NCBI RefSeq assembly: GCF_018128905.1
Contig: NZ_CP063808.1
Span: 5,084,001-5,148,000, forward strand
Source of the DNA: Streptomyces sp. A2-16
GTDB taxonomy: Bacteria; Actinomycetota; Actinomycetes; Streptomycetales; Streptomycetaceae
Direction of reading: 5' to 3'
DNA: 64,000 bases
Part shown: positions 43,575 through 51,763 of the stretch, in pieces
How the letters are laid out: each line of letters opens with the position of its first letter
How positions within the stretch are numbered: the first letter of the stretch is position 1
The notes under the pieces: generated by a model
Seen by the model: the letters and a program-made list of their open reading frames with translations, nothing else
Databases searched by the model: none
What the model was told of the DNA's origin: nothing
Made by a program: the position numbers and the translations under genes

Positions 43575-44867
43575 ATGCCTGCACCCGTGTCCCCGCTCCC
43601 GTCCCCGCCGTCCGACGCGACCACGGACGACCCGCCCGAGCAGACCGTGTCCGGACCCGGCCACCGGCTTCGCCTGACGCTTCTGATGGCCGGTGCCTGT
43701 CTGCCCATCCTGGGCGCCGTGCTCATCGCGCCCGTCCTGCCGCAGATGCAGGACCACTTCGCCGACGTGCCGGGCGCGGACGCCCTCGTCCCCATGGCGC
43801 TGACGATTCCCGCCCTGTCGCTGGCGCTGCTGGCCCCCTGTGCGGGTGTCCTCGTGGACCGGCTCGGCCGCAAGCGCCTGCTCGTCGTCGCGACCGTGGT
43901 GTACGCGCTCCTCGGCACCGCTCCCCTGTGGCTGGACTCCCTCGTCGCCATCGTCGCCAGCCGCGCCCTCGTCGGCGTCGCCGAAGCCGCCATCATGACC
44001 TGCTGCACCACGCTCCTCGGCGACTACTACTCCGGCCGGCAACGCGACCGCTACCTGGCGATGCAGACGATGTGCGCCTCGATCTCCGCGACGGCCTTCT
44101 TCGCCCTGGGCGGTGCGGCCGGATCGGCGGGCTGGCGGATGCCGTTCTGGGCCTACGCCGTGAGCCTGCTGCTCGCCCCCGCCATGGCCGCCTTCCTGCC
44201 CCGGCCCCGACCCGACGGCCTCCCGCACACACCCTCCCTCACCACCCCGGAGCCGGTCGCCGCACGCCCCTTCCCCTGGCGTCCGCTGGCAGGCACCTGC
44301 GCGCTGACCGTCTTCGGCGCCATCCTCTTCTACACCGTCCAGGTGGAGCTGTCGTTCCTCCTGGACGACATGGGCGTGCGCAACTCCGGGGTGATCGGGC
44401 TGGCCAGCGCCGGTGCCAGCGCCGCGATCGTGATGGGCGCCGCCGTCTTCACGAGGTCCGGGCGCAGACCGCAGGACTGGCTGCCCACCGCATTCGGCCT
44501 GTGCACCCTCGGCTTCGCGGTGATCTGGCTCGCCCCCGGTCCCGTCGTCCTGACCCTCGGTGCCGTGATCAACTGTCTGGGCGGCGGCATCATGCTCCCG
44601 AGCCTGCTCACCCTCGCCATGTCCCGGCTCGACTTCGCCGACCGCGGCCGCGGCACCGGCCTGTGGACCGGCTCCTTCTTCCTCGGACAGTTCATCTGCC
44701 CGCTCGTGGTCCTCGCACTCGCGTCCGCCGTGGGCACCCGGGCGAACGCCCTGGGCGTAATCGCCCTAGCCGGGGCCGCAGCCACCGTCGCACTCGGCGT
44801 CGCCGCCCGGCGCCGCCGTACGCGAACCGCACCGGAACCGGTTCCGGCAGTAGGCGGGCTGACCTGA
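43575..44867 (+). CDS. MFS transporter
   Basis: A 430-residue major facilitator protein with 12 predicted membrane segments. GVLVDRLGRKRLLVV in the loop after segment 2 is the A-motif. It follows LysR and lies next to the aromatic operon, so it may import an aromatic acid or export a product. Start ATG 43575. Confidence 0.88.
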   Translation: MPAPVSPLPSPPSDATTDDPPEQTVSGPGHRLRLTLLMAGACLPILGAVLIAPVLPQMQDHFADVPGADALVPMALTIPALSLALLAPCAGVLVDRLGRKRLLVVATVVYALLGTAPLWLDSLVAIVASRALVGVAEAAIMTCCTTLLGDYYSGRQRDRYLAMQTMCASISATAFFALGGAAGSAGWRMPFWAYAVSLLLAPAMAAFLPRPRPDGLPHTPSLTTPEPVAARPFPWRPLAGTCALTVFGAILFYTVQVELSFLLDDMGVRNSGVIGLASAGASAAIVMGAAVFTRSGRRPQDWLPTAFGLCTLGFAVIWLAPGPVVLTLGAVINCLGGGIMLPSLLTLAMSRLDFADRGRGTGLWTGSFFLGQFICPLVVLALASAVGTRANALGVIALAGAAATVALGVAARRRRTRTAPEPVPAVGGLT

Positions 44868-44994
44868 GGCGGCACCGGACCACGGCGAGACCGTCCGCCG
44901 TCGGGATCGGCGCCGCGGACGGTCCCGCGTCGCCGATCGAGAGCGTGCGATCGCCCGCCGGGCCGCCGAGGCCCGGCCACCGCGGGCCAGCGAC

Positions 44995-45294
44995 ATGCAC
45001 CGCGAGCCGTCGTGGGCGTCGTTCTGGCGGCATCAGCGCGGCTGGAAGGCCGATGTCACGCTGAACGACTCCGTGCACGCGTCCTTCACCGACGCCGAGG
45101 CGCTGCTGCCGCAACTGGCGGGCCGGGTGCCGGACGAGACGCTGGCCGCGGCGGTCGGGACGGTCGACTCCCGCCGGGCCGTGGCGGCGAACCGGGCACT
45201 GGTGGCCTCGTTCTTCGACCGGTTCCTGAAAGGCCGCGACGACCACCTGCTGGACGGCGGCCCGTCGCCGCACCCGATCGCCTTCGTCCGCTGA
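44995..45294 (+). pseudogene. C-terminal remnant of an alpha/beta hydrolase gene
   Basis: A 99-residue open frame that reads as only the end of a secreted alpha/beta hydrolase/lipase-like protein: EPSWASFWRHQRGWKADVTL, HASFTDAEALLPQLAG (with the catalytic His of HASF) and FFDRFLKGRDDHLLDGGP. The oxyanion and nucleophile parts are absent and upstream sequence is unrelated, so most of the gene has been lost. The ATG lacks a proper ribosome site. Confidence 0.65.
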
Positions 45295-45375
45295 CCCGGT
45301 CCACGCACTCCCGACCGGGTGGTCCAAACGGCCCGGACCCGTGACAGCCCGCACGCCCCGGGTACCGGTAGCGGC

Positions 45376-46137
45376 ATGAGTGAAGCGGTACAGGCGGGGC
45401 TGTGGGGACTGCTGGCGGGTTCGGCACTGCTCCTGGGTGCGGTGCTCGGGTACGGATGGCGCGTGCCGCAGAAAGTGATCGCCACGGTGATGGCCTTCGG
45501 CGCCGGGGTGCTGCTGTCGGCGGTCTCCTTCGAACTCGTCGGTGAGGCGTACGACGAGGCCGGCATCGCCCCGACGGCGATCGGCACGCTCTTGGGCGCC
45601 CTCGCCTACACCGCGGGCAACCTCTGGCTGGCCCGCCGAGGGGCCCGGCACCGCAAACGCTCCGGCGCACAGCCCGCCCAGTCCCAGCCGTCCGAGGCCG
45701 AGCAGGGCGGCTCCGGGATGGCTCTGGCCCTGGGAGCGCTGCTGGACGGCGTCCCGGAGTCGGCCGTCATCGGGGTCGGTCTGCTCGACGGCGGAACGGT
45801 CAGCATGGTGACCGTGGCGGCGGTGTTCCTCAGCAACATCCCCGAGGGCCTGTCGAGTTCGGCGGGCATGAAGCGGGCCGGGCGTGGCAAGGGGTACGTC
45901 TTCGGTGTGTGGACGGCGATCGCCGCGGCGAGCACTGTCTCGGCGGTCCTCGGGTACACCGTCGTCGGGGCCTTCTCCCCCGCTGTGATCGCTGCGGTCA
46001 CGGCCGTGGCCGCGGGGGCGATCCTCGCCATGATCGCCGACACGATGATTCCCGAGGCGTTCCAGGACGCCTATCTGGCGATCGGCCTCATCACCGTGTG
46101 CGGCTTCCTGGTCTCCTTCACCCTCTCCCACGCCTGA
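45376..46137 (+). CDS. ZIP-family metal transporter
   Basis: A 253-residue ZIP transporter with about eight membrane segments. The conserved metal-binding helices are ALGALLDGVPESAVIG (DGxPE) and FLSNIPEGLSSSAGM (NxPEG). It likely imports zinc or another divalent ion. Start ATG 45376. Confidence 0.9.
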   Translation: MSEAVQAGLWGLLAGSALLLGAVLGYGWRVPQKVIATVMAFGAGVLLSAVSFELVGEAYDEAGIAPTAIGTLLGALAYTAGNLWLARRGARHRKRSGAQPAQSQPSEAEQGGSGMALALGALLDGVPESAVIGVGLLDGGTVSMVTVAAVFLSNIPEGLSSSAGMKRAGRGKGYVFGVWTAIAAASTVSAVLGYTVVGAFSPAVIAAVTAVAAGAILAMIADTMIPEAFQDAYLAIGLITVCGFLVSFTLSHA

Positions 46138-46190
46138 CATCGACGCCTCTGAGCCGAACCGGGCAAAGCAGTTCAGAGCGCCCCCTGGCT

Positions 46191-46757
46191 TCAGGTCCTG
46201 GTGCCGACCGCCTCCGCCAACGTGACCATGACACCGACGGCGTCGCGGTCCGTGAGCCCTTGCTCCCGGCACAGGGAACGCCAGGTCGAGAACGCCGCGG
46301 CATGGCCGATCACCGCCCGCAGGACAGGGTCGTCGGCCTGCGGCCAGGCACGGGCCAGTACCTCGACGTACTGCCTGGTCCTCTCCTCCCATGCCTGGCG
46401 CCTCGACTCGGGCACGGCGTGCTGATCGCGGATGACCAGCGTCAGCATCTGCTCGCCCGCGCGGTAGAAGCGGTAGATGTCGGCGAGCCCGACCGTCAGC
46501 CTCTCGAGGGGGTTCTCCAACGCGCCCCATTCCTCGGGCCGAGGGGACCTCTGCCGGGACAGCCAGTGTCCCGAGCAGGCCTCGAACAACGCCGTCTCGT
46601 CCGGGAAATGCCGGTAGACGGTCAGCCGGGTGACCCCGGCACGCTCCGCGATCGCCGAGACACTCGTCGACGCCGGGCCCGCGGTGCCGTGGAGATGCAC
46701 GGCGGCCTCGACGATGCGCTGCCGTGTGCGCTCCACGTCCTCGGCGCGTTTGCGCAT
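46191..46757 (-). CDS. TetR-family transcriptional regulator
   Basis: An approximately 188-residue TetR regulator with HTH VSAIAERAGVTRLTVYRHFPDETALFEAC. The start is ATG 46757, or an upstream TTG near 46799 with GAGG, which would add about 14 residues. It is divergent from a cupin gene; the shared region has GTTCACT/AGTGAAC half-sites. Confidence 0.85.
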   Translation of the reverse strand: MRKRAEDVERTRQRIVEAAVHLHGTAGPASTSVSAIAERAGVTRLTVYRHFPDETALFEACSGHWLSRQRSPRPEEWGALENPLERLTVGLADIYRFYRAGEQMLTLVIRDQHAVPESRRQAWEERTRQYVEVLARAWPQADDPVLRAVIGHAAAFSTWRSLCREQGLTDRDAVGVMVTLAEAVGTRT

Positions 46758-46789
46758 CTCGTAGCCGCGCGATTTGGATGAACGCTGCT

Positions 46790-46843
46790 GTTCACTCAAC
46801 TGTTGACGCCTCGGGGTCCGCGATGGAGACTTTTTAAGTGAAC
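46790..46843. promoter_or_regulatory. Candidate TetR operator and promoter for cupin gene
   Basis: GTTCACT (46790-46796) and AGTGAAC (46837-46843) are inverted repeats 40 nt apart, with a TTGACG -35-like box at 46803-46808 between them. Confidence 0.45.
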
Positions 46844-46881
46844 ACCAGTGTATCTCCAAAATGCACCGAGGAGTGATCACC

Positions 46882-47400
46882 ATGACGGAGCCGTCGGCCC
46901 CACCGCTCACCATCGTCCGCCCAGGCGAGGGGCCCGAGGGCTTCCTCGGTTCCATCGGGGTCGTCTTCAAGCTGTGGGGTGCCGACACCGGCGGTGCGCT
47001 TTCGGTCGTCGAGCATCCGTTCCCGGTCGGGGCGTTGGTGCCCCCGCACCTGCACACCCGGGAGGACGAGTACTCGATCGTCACCGAGGGCGAGATCGGT
47101 TTCCGTTCCGGCGACCGCGAAACCGTCCTGGGTCCCGGGGGCTACATCACCAAGCCCCGTGGAGAGCTGCACACGATGTGGAACGCGGGCTCCGTTCCGG
47201 CCCGGATGATCGAGATCATCAGTCCGGCCGGATTCGAGCACTGCTTCCGGGAGTTGGCCGACATGCTCTCCGACGGCCCGCCGTCGACCGAGGACGCGGT
47301 GGCGGTGCTCGCCGGCAAGTACGGGGTCGAGTTCGGGCAGCCCGAGTGGCTGCCCGACGTCATCTCGCGGTTCGGCCTGACACCGCCGCCCGGCGTCTGA
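46882..47400 (+). CDS. Cupin-domain protein
   Basis: A 172-residue cupin. ATG 46882 has GAGGAG 8-9 nt upstream. PPHLHTREDEYSIVTEGEIGF gives the first cupin motif (two His and a Glu) and GGYITKPRGELHTMWN the second with a His, so a metal-binding dioxygenase- or isomerase-like fold is expected. It is divergent from TetR. Confidence 0.88.
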   Translation: MTEPSAPPLTIVRPGEGPEGFLGSIGVVFKLWGADTGGALSVVEHPFPVGALVPPHLHTREDEYSIVTEGEIGFRSGDRETVLGPGGYITKPRGELHTMWNAGSVPARMIEIISPAGFEHCFRELADMLSDGPPSTEDAVAVLAGKYGVEFGQPEWLPDVISRFGLTPPPGV

Positions 47401-47401
47401 C

Positions 47402-47424
47402 CGGGGCCAGGCCCTCCGGCCCCG
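47402..47424. terminator. Hairpin between convergent cupin and oxidoreductase genes
   Basis: Stem CGGGGCC/GGCCCCG with a 9-nt loop, in the 64-nt gap between two converging stops. Confidence 0.6.
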
Positions 47425-47464
47425 AGCCAGTACCCCGATCGGACAAGGCGCTCAGAACGTCCAC

Positions 47465-48385
47465 TCAGTCCTCGGCGACACGAATGATCGTGCGGCCGGG
47501 AACGCGCTGTCGTGAGGTGAAGGCGTCCGGTGCGTCTGCGAGGGACCGCACAGCACCGACACGCACCCGCAGTCGACCGTCCCGCACACGTCGGGCGAGG
47601 TCGGCGAGGCGTGCGCGGTCAGGCTCGACCACGAAGAAGAGCGCCCGCGCGTCGGCCGGGCGCACGGTGGGCGGCTGAGCGACGCTCACGAGCGTGCCCC
47701 CGGGGCGCACGAGGGCGGCCGAGCGTTCGAGGACGGCACCGCCGATCACGTCGAACACGACATCCACCTGGCCCACGTCCTCCCAGCGGCCGGCCTCCAG
47801 GTCGAAGAACGCGTGCGCGCCCAGGTCGAGGACGGTGTCGCGGTCCGCGGAGCGGCCCGTGCCGACCACGCGGGCGCCGGTCTCGTGAGCGAGCTGGACG
47901 GCGATCGAGCCGACGCCACCGGCGGCGCCGTGGATCAGGACGGTCTGGCCGGTGGTGAGCCGGGCATGGTCGAACAGGCCCTGCCAGGCAGTCAGCCCGG
48001 AGATGGGCAGAGCCGCGGCCACCGTGTGATCGATGTCGGCGGGGAGCGGGGCAAGGTTACGGGCTTCCACGGCGACGTACTCCGCGAGGGAGCCGTCGCG
48101 GGTCCAGTCGGCCAGGCCGAAGACACGCTGTCCGACGGTGAGGCCGGTGGTTCCGTATCCGAGTTCCGTCACCACCCCGGACACCTCATGGCCGGGCACG
48201 CTCGGTGTGCGGTCGCGCCCTGCTCGGTCGGTCCAGGTCGCGGGCCAGTCGAGCTCGCCTCGGGTGAAGCCGGCGGCGTGCACCCGGATGATGACGTCGT
48301 TCTCGGCGGCGTGGGGGTGGGGAAGGTCGTCCAGGGCCAGCCCGGTGAGCCCGGCCTCGCGATCTCGGACAGTGATGGCTTGCAC
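47465..48385 (-). CDS. NADP-dependent quinone oxidoreductase-like (zinc-free MDR)
   Basis: A 306-residue MDR protein; GTG 48385 with AAGGAA upstream. The Rossmann motif is HGAAGGVGSIAVQLA and no zinc-binding residues are seen. It shares family and length with the protein at 27276 but is divergent in sequence. Its 5' leader carries a 34-bp tandem repeat. Confidence 0.88.
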   Translation of the reverse strand: MQAITVRDREAGLTGLALDDLPHPHAAENDVIIRVHAAGFTRGELDWPATWTDRAGRDRTPSVPGHEVSGVVTELGYGTTGLTVGQRVFGLADWTRDGSLAEYVAVEARNLAPLPADIDHTVAAALPISGLTAWQGLFDHARLTTGQTVLIHGAAGGVGSIAVQLAHETGARVVGTGRSADRDTVLDLGAHAFFDLEAGRWEDVGQVDVVFDVIGGAVLERSAALVRPGGTLVSVAQPPTVRPADARALFFVVEPDRARLADLARRVRDGRLRVRVGAVRSLADAPDAFTSRQRVPGRTIIRVAED

Positions 48386-48396
48386 GAGTGTTCCTT

Positions 48397-48459
48397 TCTT
48401 GTTTTTGCGTGAGGGGGAGGTGGCGGCGTGTCTTGTTTTTGCGTGAGGGGGAGGTGGCG
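48397..48459. repeat. 34-bp direct repeat in leader of oxidoreductase gene
   Basis: Two identical 29-bp copies at 48397-48425 and 48431-48459, beginning TCTTGTTTTTGCGTGAGGGG, separated by 5 bp. They lie just upstream of the leftward oxidoreductase gene and include a T-rich stretch rare in this genome. Confidence 0.85.
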
Positions 48460-48520
48460 TGGCGTTCGGGGGGTCGCCTGGCGGAGAACGGGGCGAGCGG
48501 GGGCGGTGGGCCAGGGCCCC

Positions 48521-48594
48521 GCGGTCCGGCGGTCCGGCGGTCCGGCGGTCCGGCGGTCGGCGGTCGGCGGTCGGCGGTCGGCGGTCGGCGGTCG
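48521..48594. repeat. Compound microsatellite
   Basis: Four copies of GCGGTCCG (8-mer) followed by six copies of GCGGTCG (7-mer). It is non-coding, between the oxidoreductase leader and the HD-domain gene stop. Confidence 0.9.
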
Positions 48595-48643
48595 GCGGAT
48601 TTCGGAGCGGGCGAGCGCATCGCCTTTCCCTTGGCCGCCGGCC

Positions 48644-49285
48644 TCACTGTGGCCACGGAGCATCGAGGACGCGCTCCACCATGGACGTGCGGCGAAAACC
48701 GGGAACGAAGTGTTCGAGGATGTCCGCGTTGACAGTCCCGTAGGTGGTGTCGGGGCGGTCTTTGAGGCCGTCGACGAATGCCTGCAGGAATTCCTTCTTG
48801 AAATCTCCGCGTGGATGAACGGCGATGATCTCGTCCGTCCGGTCGCGTCCCATACCGTCCAGCTCCCAGCCGATCGCGTCGGTCAGGACGCCGTAGTTCG
48901 TAGCGGCGACCTCAGGCTCCATCCGGCCCGGAACCCCCGGTGTGGTGTGCAGGGCGATCGCTCTCCAGACCACCTCGGAGGCCTGCCGGGAGAACCCGTG
49001 CTCCAGCAGGAATTTCTGCGCGTGGTCGGCGCCGTCCAACTCGAATCGCTGCTGGGGGGCGTCGCGGAACGGAATCAGCAGGCCCACGTCGTGGAACATC
49101 GCCGAGACGTAGAGCAACTCGGGATCGGGGCGCAGGCCCCTCGCCCGCGCGTGGAGGGAGCCGAAGAGAAAGACACGCCGCGAATGGTGGAAGATCAAAG
49201 GGTTCGTCCTTTTCCGGAGGAACTCCGTTGCCTCCGCGACGGCCGAGGTCCCGGGTATTTCCACCCCTGCGATGATGTCGGTCAT
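48644..49285 (-). CDS. HD-domain protein (cyanamide-hydratase-like)
   Basis: A 213-residue HD-superfamily protein. FHHSRRVFLFG and the HD dyad in AMFHDVGLLIPF, then AIALHTTPGVP, give the metal ligands. The N-terminus MTDIIAGVEIPG matches the usual start of the family; an upstream GTG at 49342 with GAGG is possible. It is divergent from the GlxA-type regulator. Confidence 0.87.
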   Translation of the reverse strand: MTDIIAGVEIPGTSAVAEATEFLRKRTNPLIFHHSRRVFLFGSLHARARGLRPDPELLYVSAMFHDVGLLIPFRDAPQQRFELDGADHAQKFLLEHGFSRQASEVVWRAIALHTTPGVPGRMEPEVAATNYGVLTDAIGWELDGMGRDRTDEIIAVHPRGDFKKEFLQAFVDGLKDRPDTTYGTVNADILEHFVPGFRRTSMVERVLDAPWPQ

Positions 49286-49420
49286 GATGTCCGCGCTTTC
49301 CGATGCGATGTACGACGAGTGGACCGTGCGCCCGTTGTCCACCGTGCCGACCTCGTGGCCCGCGGCGCCGCCTCGGTCCGGCCATGAACCACTCGAATCC
49401 GGTCATCCCAGGGTGGGCCC

Positions 49421-50395
49421 GTGAGCTCCGACCCGCACCGCGTGACGATCCTCGTCTACGACGGGGTCAAGCTGCTGGACGTCGCCGGCCCGGCCGAGGT
49501 CTTCGGAGAGGCGAACCTGCTCGGCGCCGACTACCGGATCGCCTTGGTGTCGACGACGGGCGCCGACGTCACCTCATCGATCGGCATGCGGATCGCCGTC
49601 GACGGCAGTGCCGCCGCGCAGCCGGACCCCGACACGCTCCTGGTGCCGGGTGGGGACGTGTACCCCAGGACCCCGGTCACGCGCGACCTGGCCGAAGCGA
49701 CCCGGAACCTGGCGGCCCGCGCCGGCCGGGTCGCCTCCGTGTGCTCCGGCGCCTTCGTCCTCGGAGCGACGGGCCTTCTGGACGGCAGACGAGCCACCAC
49801 CCACTGGAAGATCGCCGGCGAACTCGCCACCCGGCACCCCAAGGCCCGCGTCGAGCCCGATGCCATCTATGTGCGCGACGGCACGATGTACACGTCGGCC
49901 GGCGTCACCGCGGGCATCGACCTTGCCCTTGCGCTCGTCGAGGAGGACCACGGCCCCGACATCAGCCGGCAGGTGGCCCGCTCCCTGGTGGTCTACCTGC
50001 AGCGCGCGGGCGGCCAGTCACAGTTCTCCGTACCCCTGCAAGGCCCTCCACCCCGCTCACCCGCCCTGCGCAGAGTCACCGACCTGGTCACGGCGGACCC
50101 CGCAGGCGACTATTCCCTGACCGCACTCGCCAAGCGGCTGAACGTCAGTACGCGCCACCTGACCAGGCTGTTCAGGGAGGAACTGGGCACCACGCCCACC
50201 CGGTACGTCGAGTCGATCCGCTTCGACATCGCGAAGTCGCTTCTCGACCAGGGACACACCGCCACCCATGCGGCAGCCATGGCCGGCTTCCCGAGTTACG
50301 AGAGCCTGCGCCGCGTCTTTGCACGCGAGCTGTCCCTCAGCCCCGCCTCCTATCAGCGCCGATTCGCCACCGCCCGCCGAGAGCAGGCCCGGTAG
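49421..50395 (+). CDS. GlxA-family AraC-type regulator
   Basis: A 324-residue regulator. The N-terminal DJ-1/PfpI-like domain (1-180, with nucleophile-elbow-like VASVCSGAFVLGATG) is followed by an AraC HTH (about 220-315, YSLTALAKRLNVSTRHLTRLFREELG). The GTG at 49421 follows GGGTGGG. It is divergent from the HD-domain gene, its likely target. Confidence 0.9.
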   Translation: MSSDPHRVTILVYDGVKLLDVAGPAEVFGEANLLGADYRIALVSTTGADVTSSIGMRIAVDGSAAAQPDPDTLLVPGGDVYPRTPVTRDLAEATRNLAARAGRVASVCSGAFVLGATGLLDGRRATTHWKIAGELATRHPKARVEPDAIYVRDGTMYTSAGVTAGIDLALALVEEDHGPDISRQVARSLVVYLQRAGGQSQFSVPLQGPPPRSPALRRVTDLVTADPAGDYSLTALAKRLNVSTRHLTRLFREELGTTPTRYVESIRFDIAKSLLDQGHTATHAAAMAGFPSYESLRRVFARELSLSPASYQRRFATARREQAR

Positions 50396-50416
50396 CGTCC
50401 GAGGGACCCGACTCGC

Positions 50417-50482
50417 CCCCCGACCCCGACCCCGACCCCGGCAGCGGCACCGGCAGCGGCACCGGCACCGGCGCCGGCACCA
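50417..50482. repeat. Short GC-rich tandem repeats
   Basis: CCCCGA units followed by GGCAGC/GGCACC units between two converging stops. It has low complexity and could also slow transcription at the ends of the two genes. Confidence 0.7.
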
Positions 50483-50488
50483 AAGCGC

Positions 50489-51508
50489 TCAGGTCGACTC
50501 CCGCACCACAAGTCGGCACGGCACGGTATGCAGTCCGGGCTCCGGCGCGGCGCCGATGGCGTCCAGGAGGCGCAGTGCGGCCTGGCGTCCGATCTCGCCG
50601 AGGTCGGTGTCGATCGTCGTCAGGGGTGGCCGGCTGGCCAGGGCCATGATGTCCCAGTTGTCGTAGCCGACGATCGCCACCTGGCCGGGGACGTCCAGGC
50701 CCTTCTCCCGCAGGGTGTCGGCGACGCCTCTGGCGATCTGGTCGTTGCCGCAGAAGAAGGCGTCCGTGTCCGGTGCCGTGCGCAGGACCGCCTCGGCGGC
50801 TCGGCGTCCCCATGCCTCGCTCCACTCCCCGAAGTGAACGCGCCCGGTGGCGAGTTCCAGTGAGCTTCGTTCGAGGTGCTCGACCGTGTGGCGGGCGCGG
50901 TCCTGGGCGGCCGCGTGGTGTGCCGGGCCGGTGACGTGCGCGATGCGGGTGCGACCGGTCGCCATGAGGTGCTCGATGGCCAGTTGCGCGCCGCTGCGGT
51001 CGTCGGAGACGACGGAGATGTCGTCCGGGTCGGTGGACGGCGAGAGGGCGTACACCGTGGGGATGGGCTCTATCCCCTTCAGGGGCGGGCGTGGGTCCGT
51101 GCGGCGGCCGGTCACGATGATCCCGTCGACCCGGCGGTCCATGAGGTTGCTCAGATGGTGCTGCTCACGGATGGCGTCGCCGCGGGTGTCGCACAGCAGC
51201 ACCGAGATCTTCCCCGCCCCGAGCGCGTCCTCGGCACCGAGCAGCACCGGGGTGCTGAAACGGCCGATGCCGTCGGTCGTCATCAGCCCGACGGTCCAGC
51301 TGCGCCCGGTGTGCAGGCTCTGCGCGTGCTGGTTGGGCCGGAAGTCGAGCGCCTCGACCGCCTCCAGGACCCGCTGCCTGGTCTCCGGCCGCATCCGGCC
51401 GCTGCCGTTCAGGGCCTTCGAAGCCGTTCCGACGCTGACCCCGGCCAGTTTGGCGACGTCGGCGAGCTTCGCCCGCCCTGTTGGGGGAGAACCTGGAACC
51501 GCGGTCAC
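50489..51508 (-). CDS. LacI-family repressor of the arabinoside operon
   Basis: A 339-residue LacI regulator. GTG 51508 has AAGGG 6 nt upstream (a TTG 6 nt earlier overlaps it). The HTH is KLADVAKLAGVSVGTASKALNG, then a hinge and a sugar-binding domain with GRTRIAHVTGP and CGNDQIARGVAD. It is divergent from the GH127 operon. Confidence 0.92.
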   Translation of the reverse strand: MTAVPGSPPTGRAKLADVAKLAGVSVGTASKALNGSGRMRPETRQRVLEAVEALDFRPNQHAQSLHTGRSWTVGLMTTDGIGRFSTPVLLGAEDALGAGKISVLLCDTRGDAIREQHHLSNLMDRRVDGIIVTGRRTDPRPPLKGIEPIPTVYALSPSTDPDDISVVSDDRSGAQLAIEHLMATGRTRIAHVTGPAHHAAAQDRARHTVEHLERSSLELATGRVHFGEWSEAWGRRAAEAVLRTAPDTDAFFCGNDQIARGVADTLREKGLDVPGQVAIVGYDNWDIMALASRPPLTTIDTDLGEIGRQAALRLLDAIGAAPEPGLHTVPCRLVVREST

Positions 51509-51533
51509 GCGCAACCCTTTTCCTGGACATCAT

Positions 51534-51669
51534 GGATGACGTTCATCCTGACATCGATCGCCGACGCTGACCAGCCTTGCTGATGCATCAGTAAAGACAT
51601 GCGTCCCACCCCTTGACTCCGCCCAGTGACCTTCCTACGTTTCCGCCTAGAAAAACGATTGCGCAATCG
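51534..51669 (+). promoter_or_regulatory. Promoter and LacI operators of the GH127 operon
   Basis: Promoter TTGACT (51613-51618), 17 nt, TACGTT (51636-51641), directly followed by palindrome CGATTGCGCAATCG (51656-51669) with the central CpG typical of LacI-family operators. Two further palindromes lie on the lacI side: GGATGA-CGT-TCATCC (51534-51548) and CTGATGCATCAG (51580-51591). Confidence 0.75.
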
Positions 51670-51763
51670 AGTCGCAGCCGTCGAACACCACCTGTCCGGT
51701 TCGGGCCGCACCCCACCCCCTGTGCGTCCGCCCGCCGCTTCCCACCTACCTGTCCGGAGAGCC

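Noticed and set aside
48521..48594. CRISPR-like array
   Set aside because: Units are 7-8 bp and directly adjacent, without spacers; it is a microsatellite.
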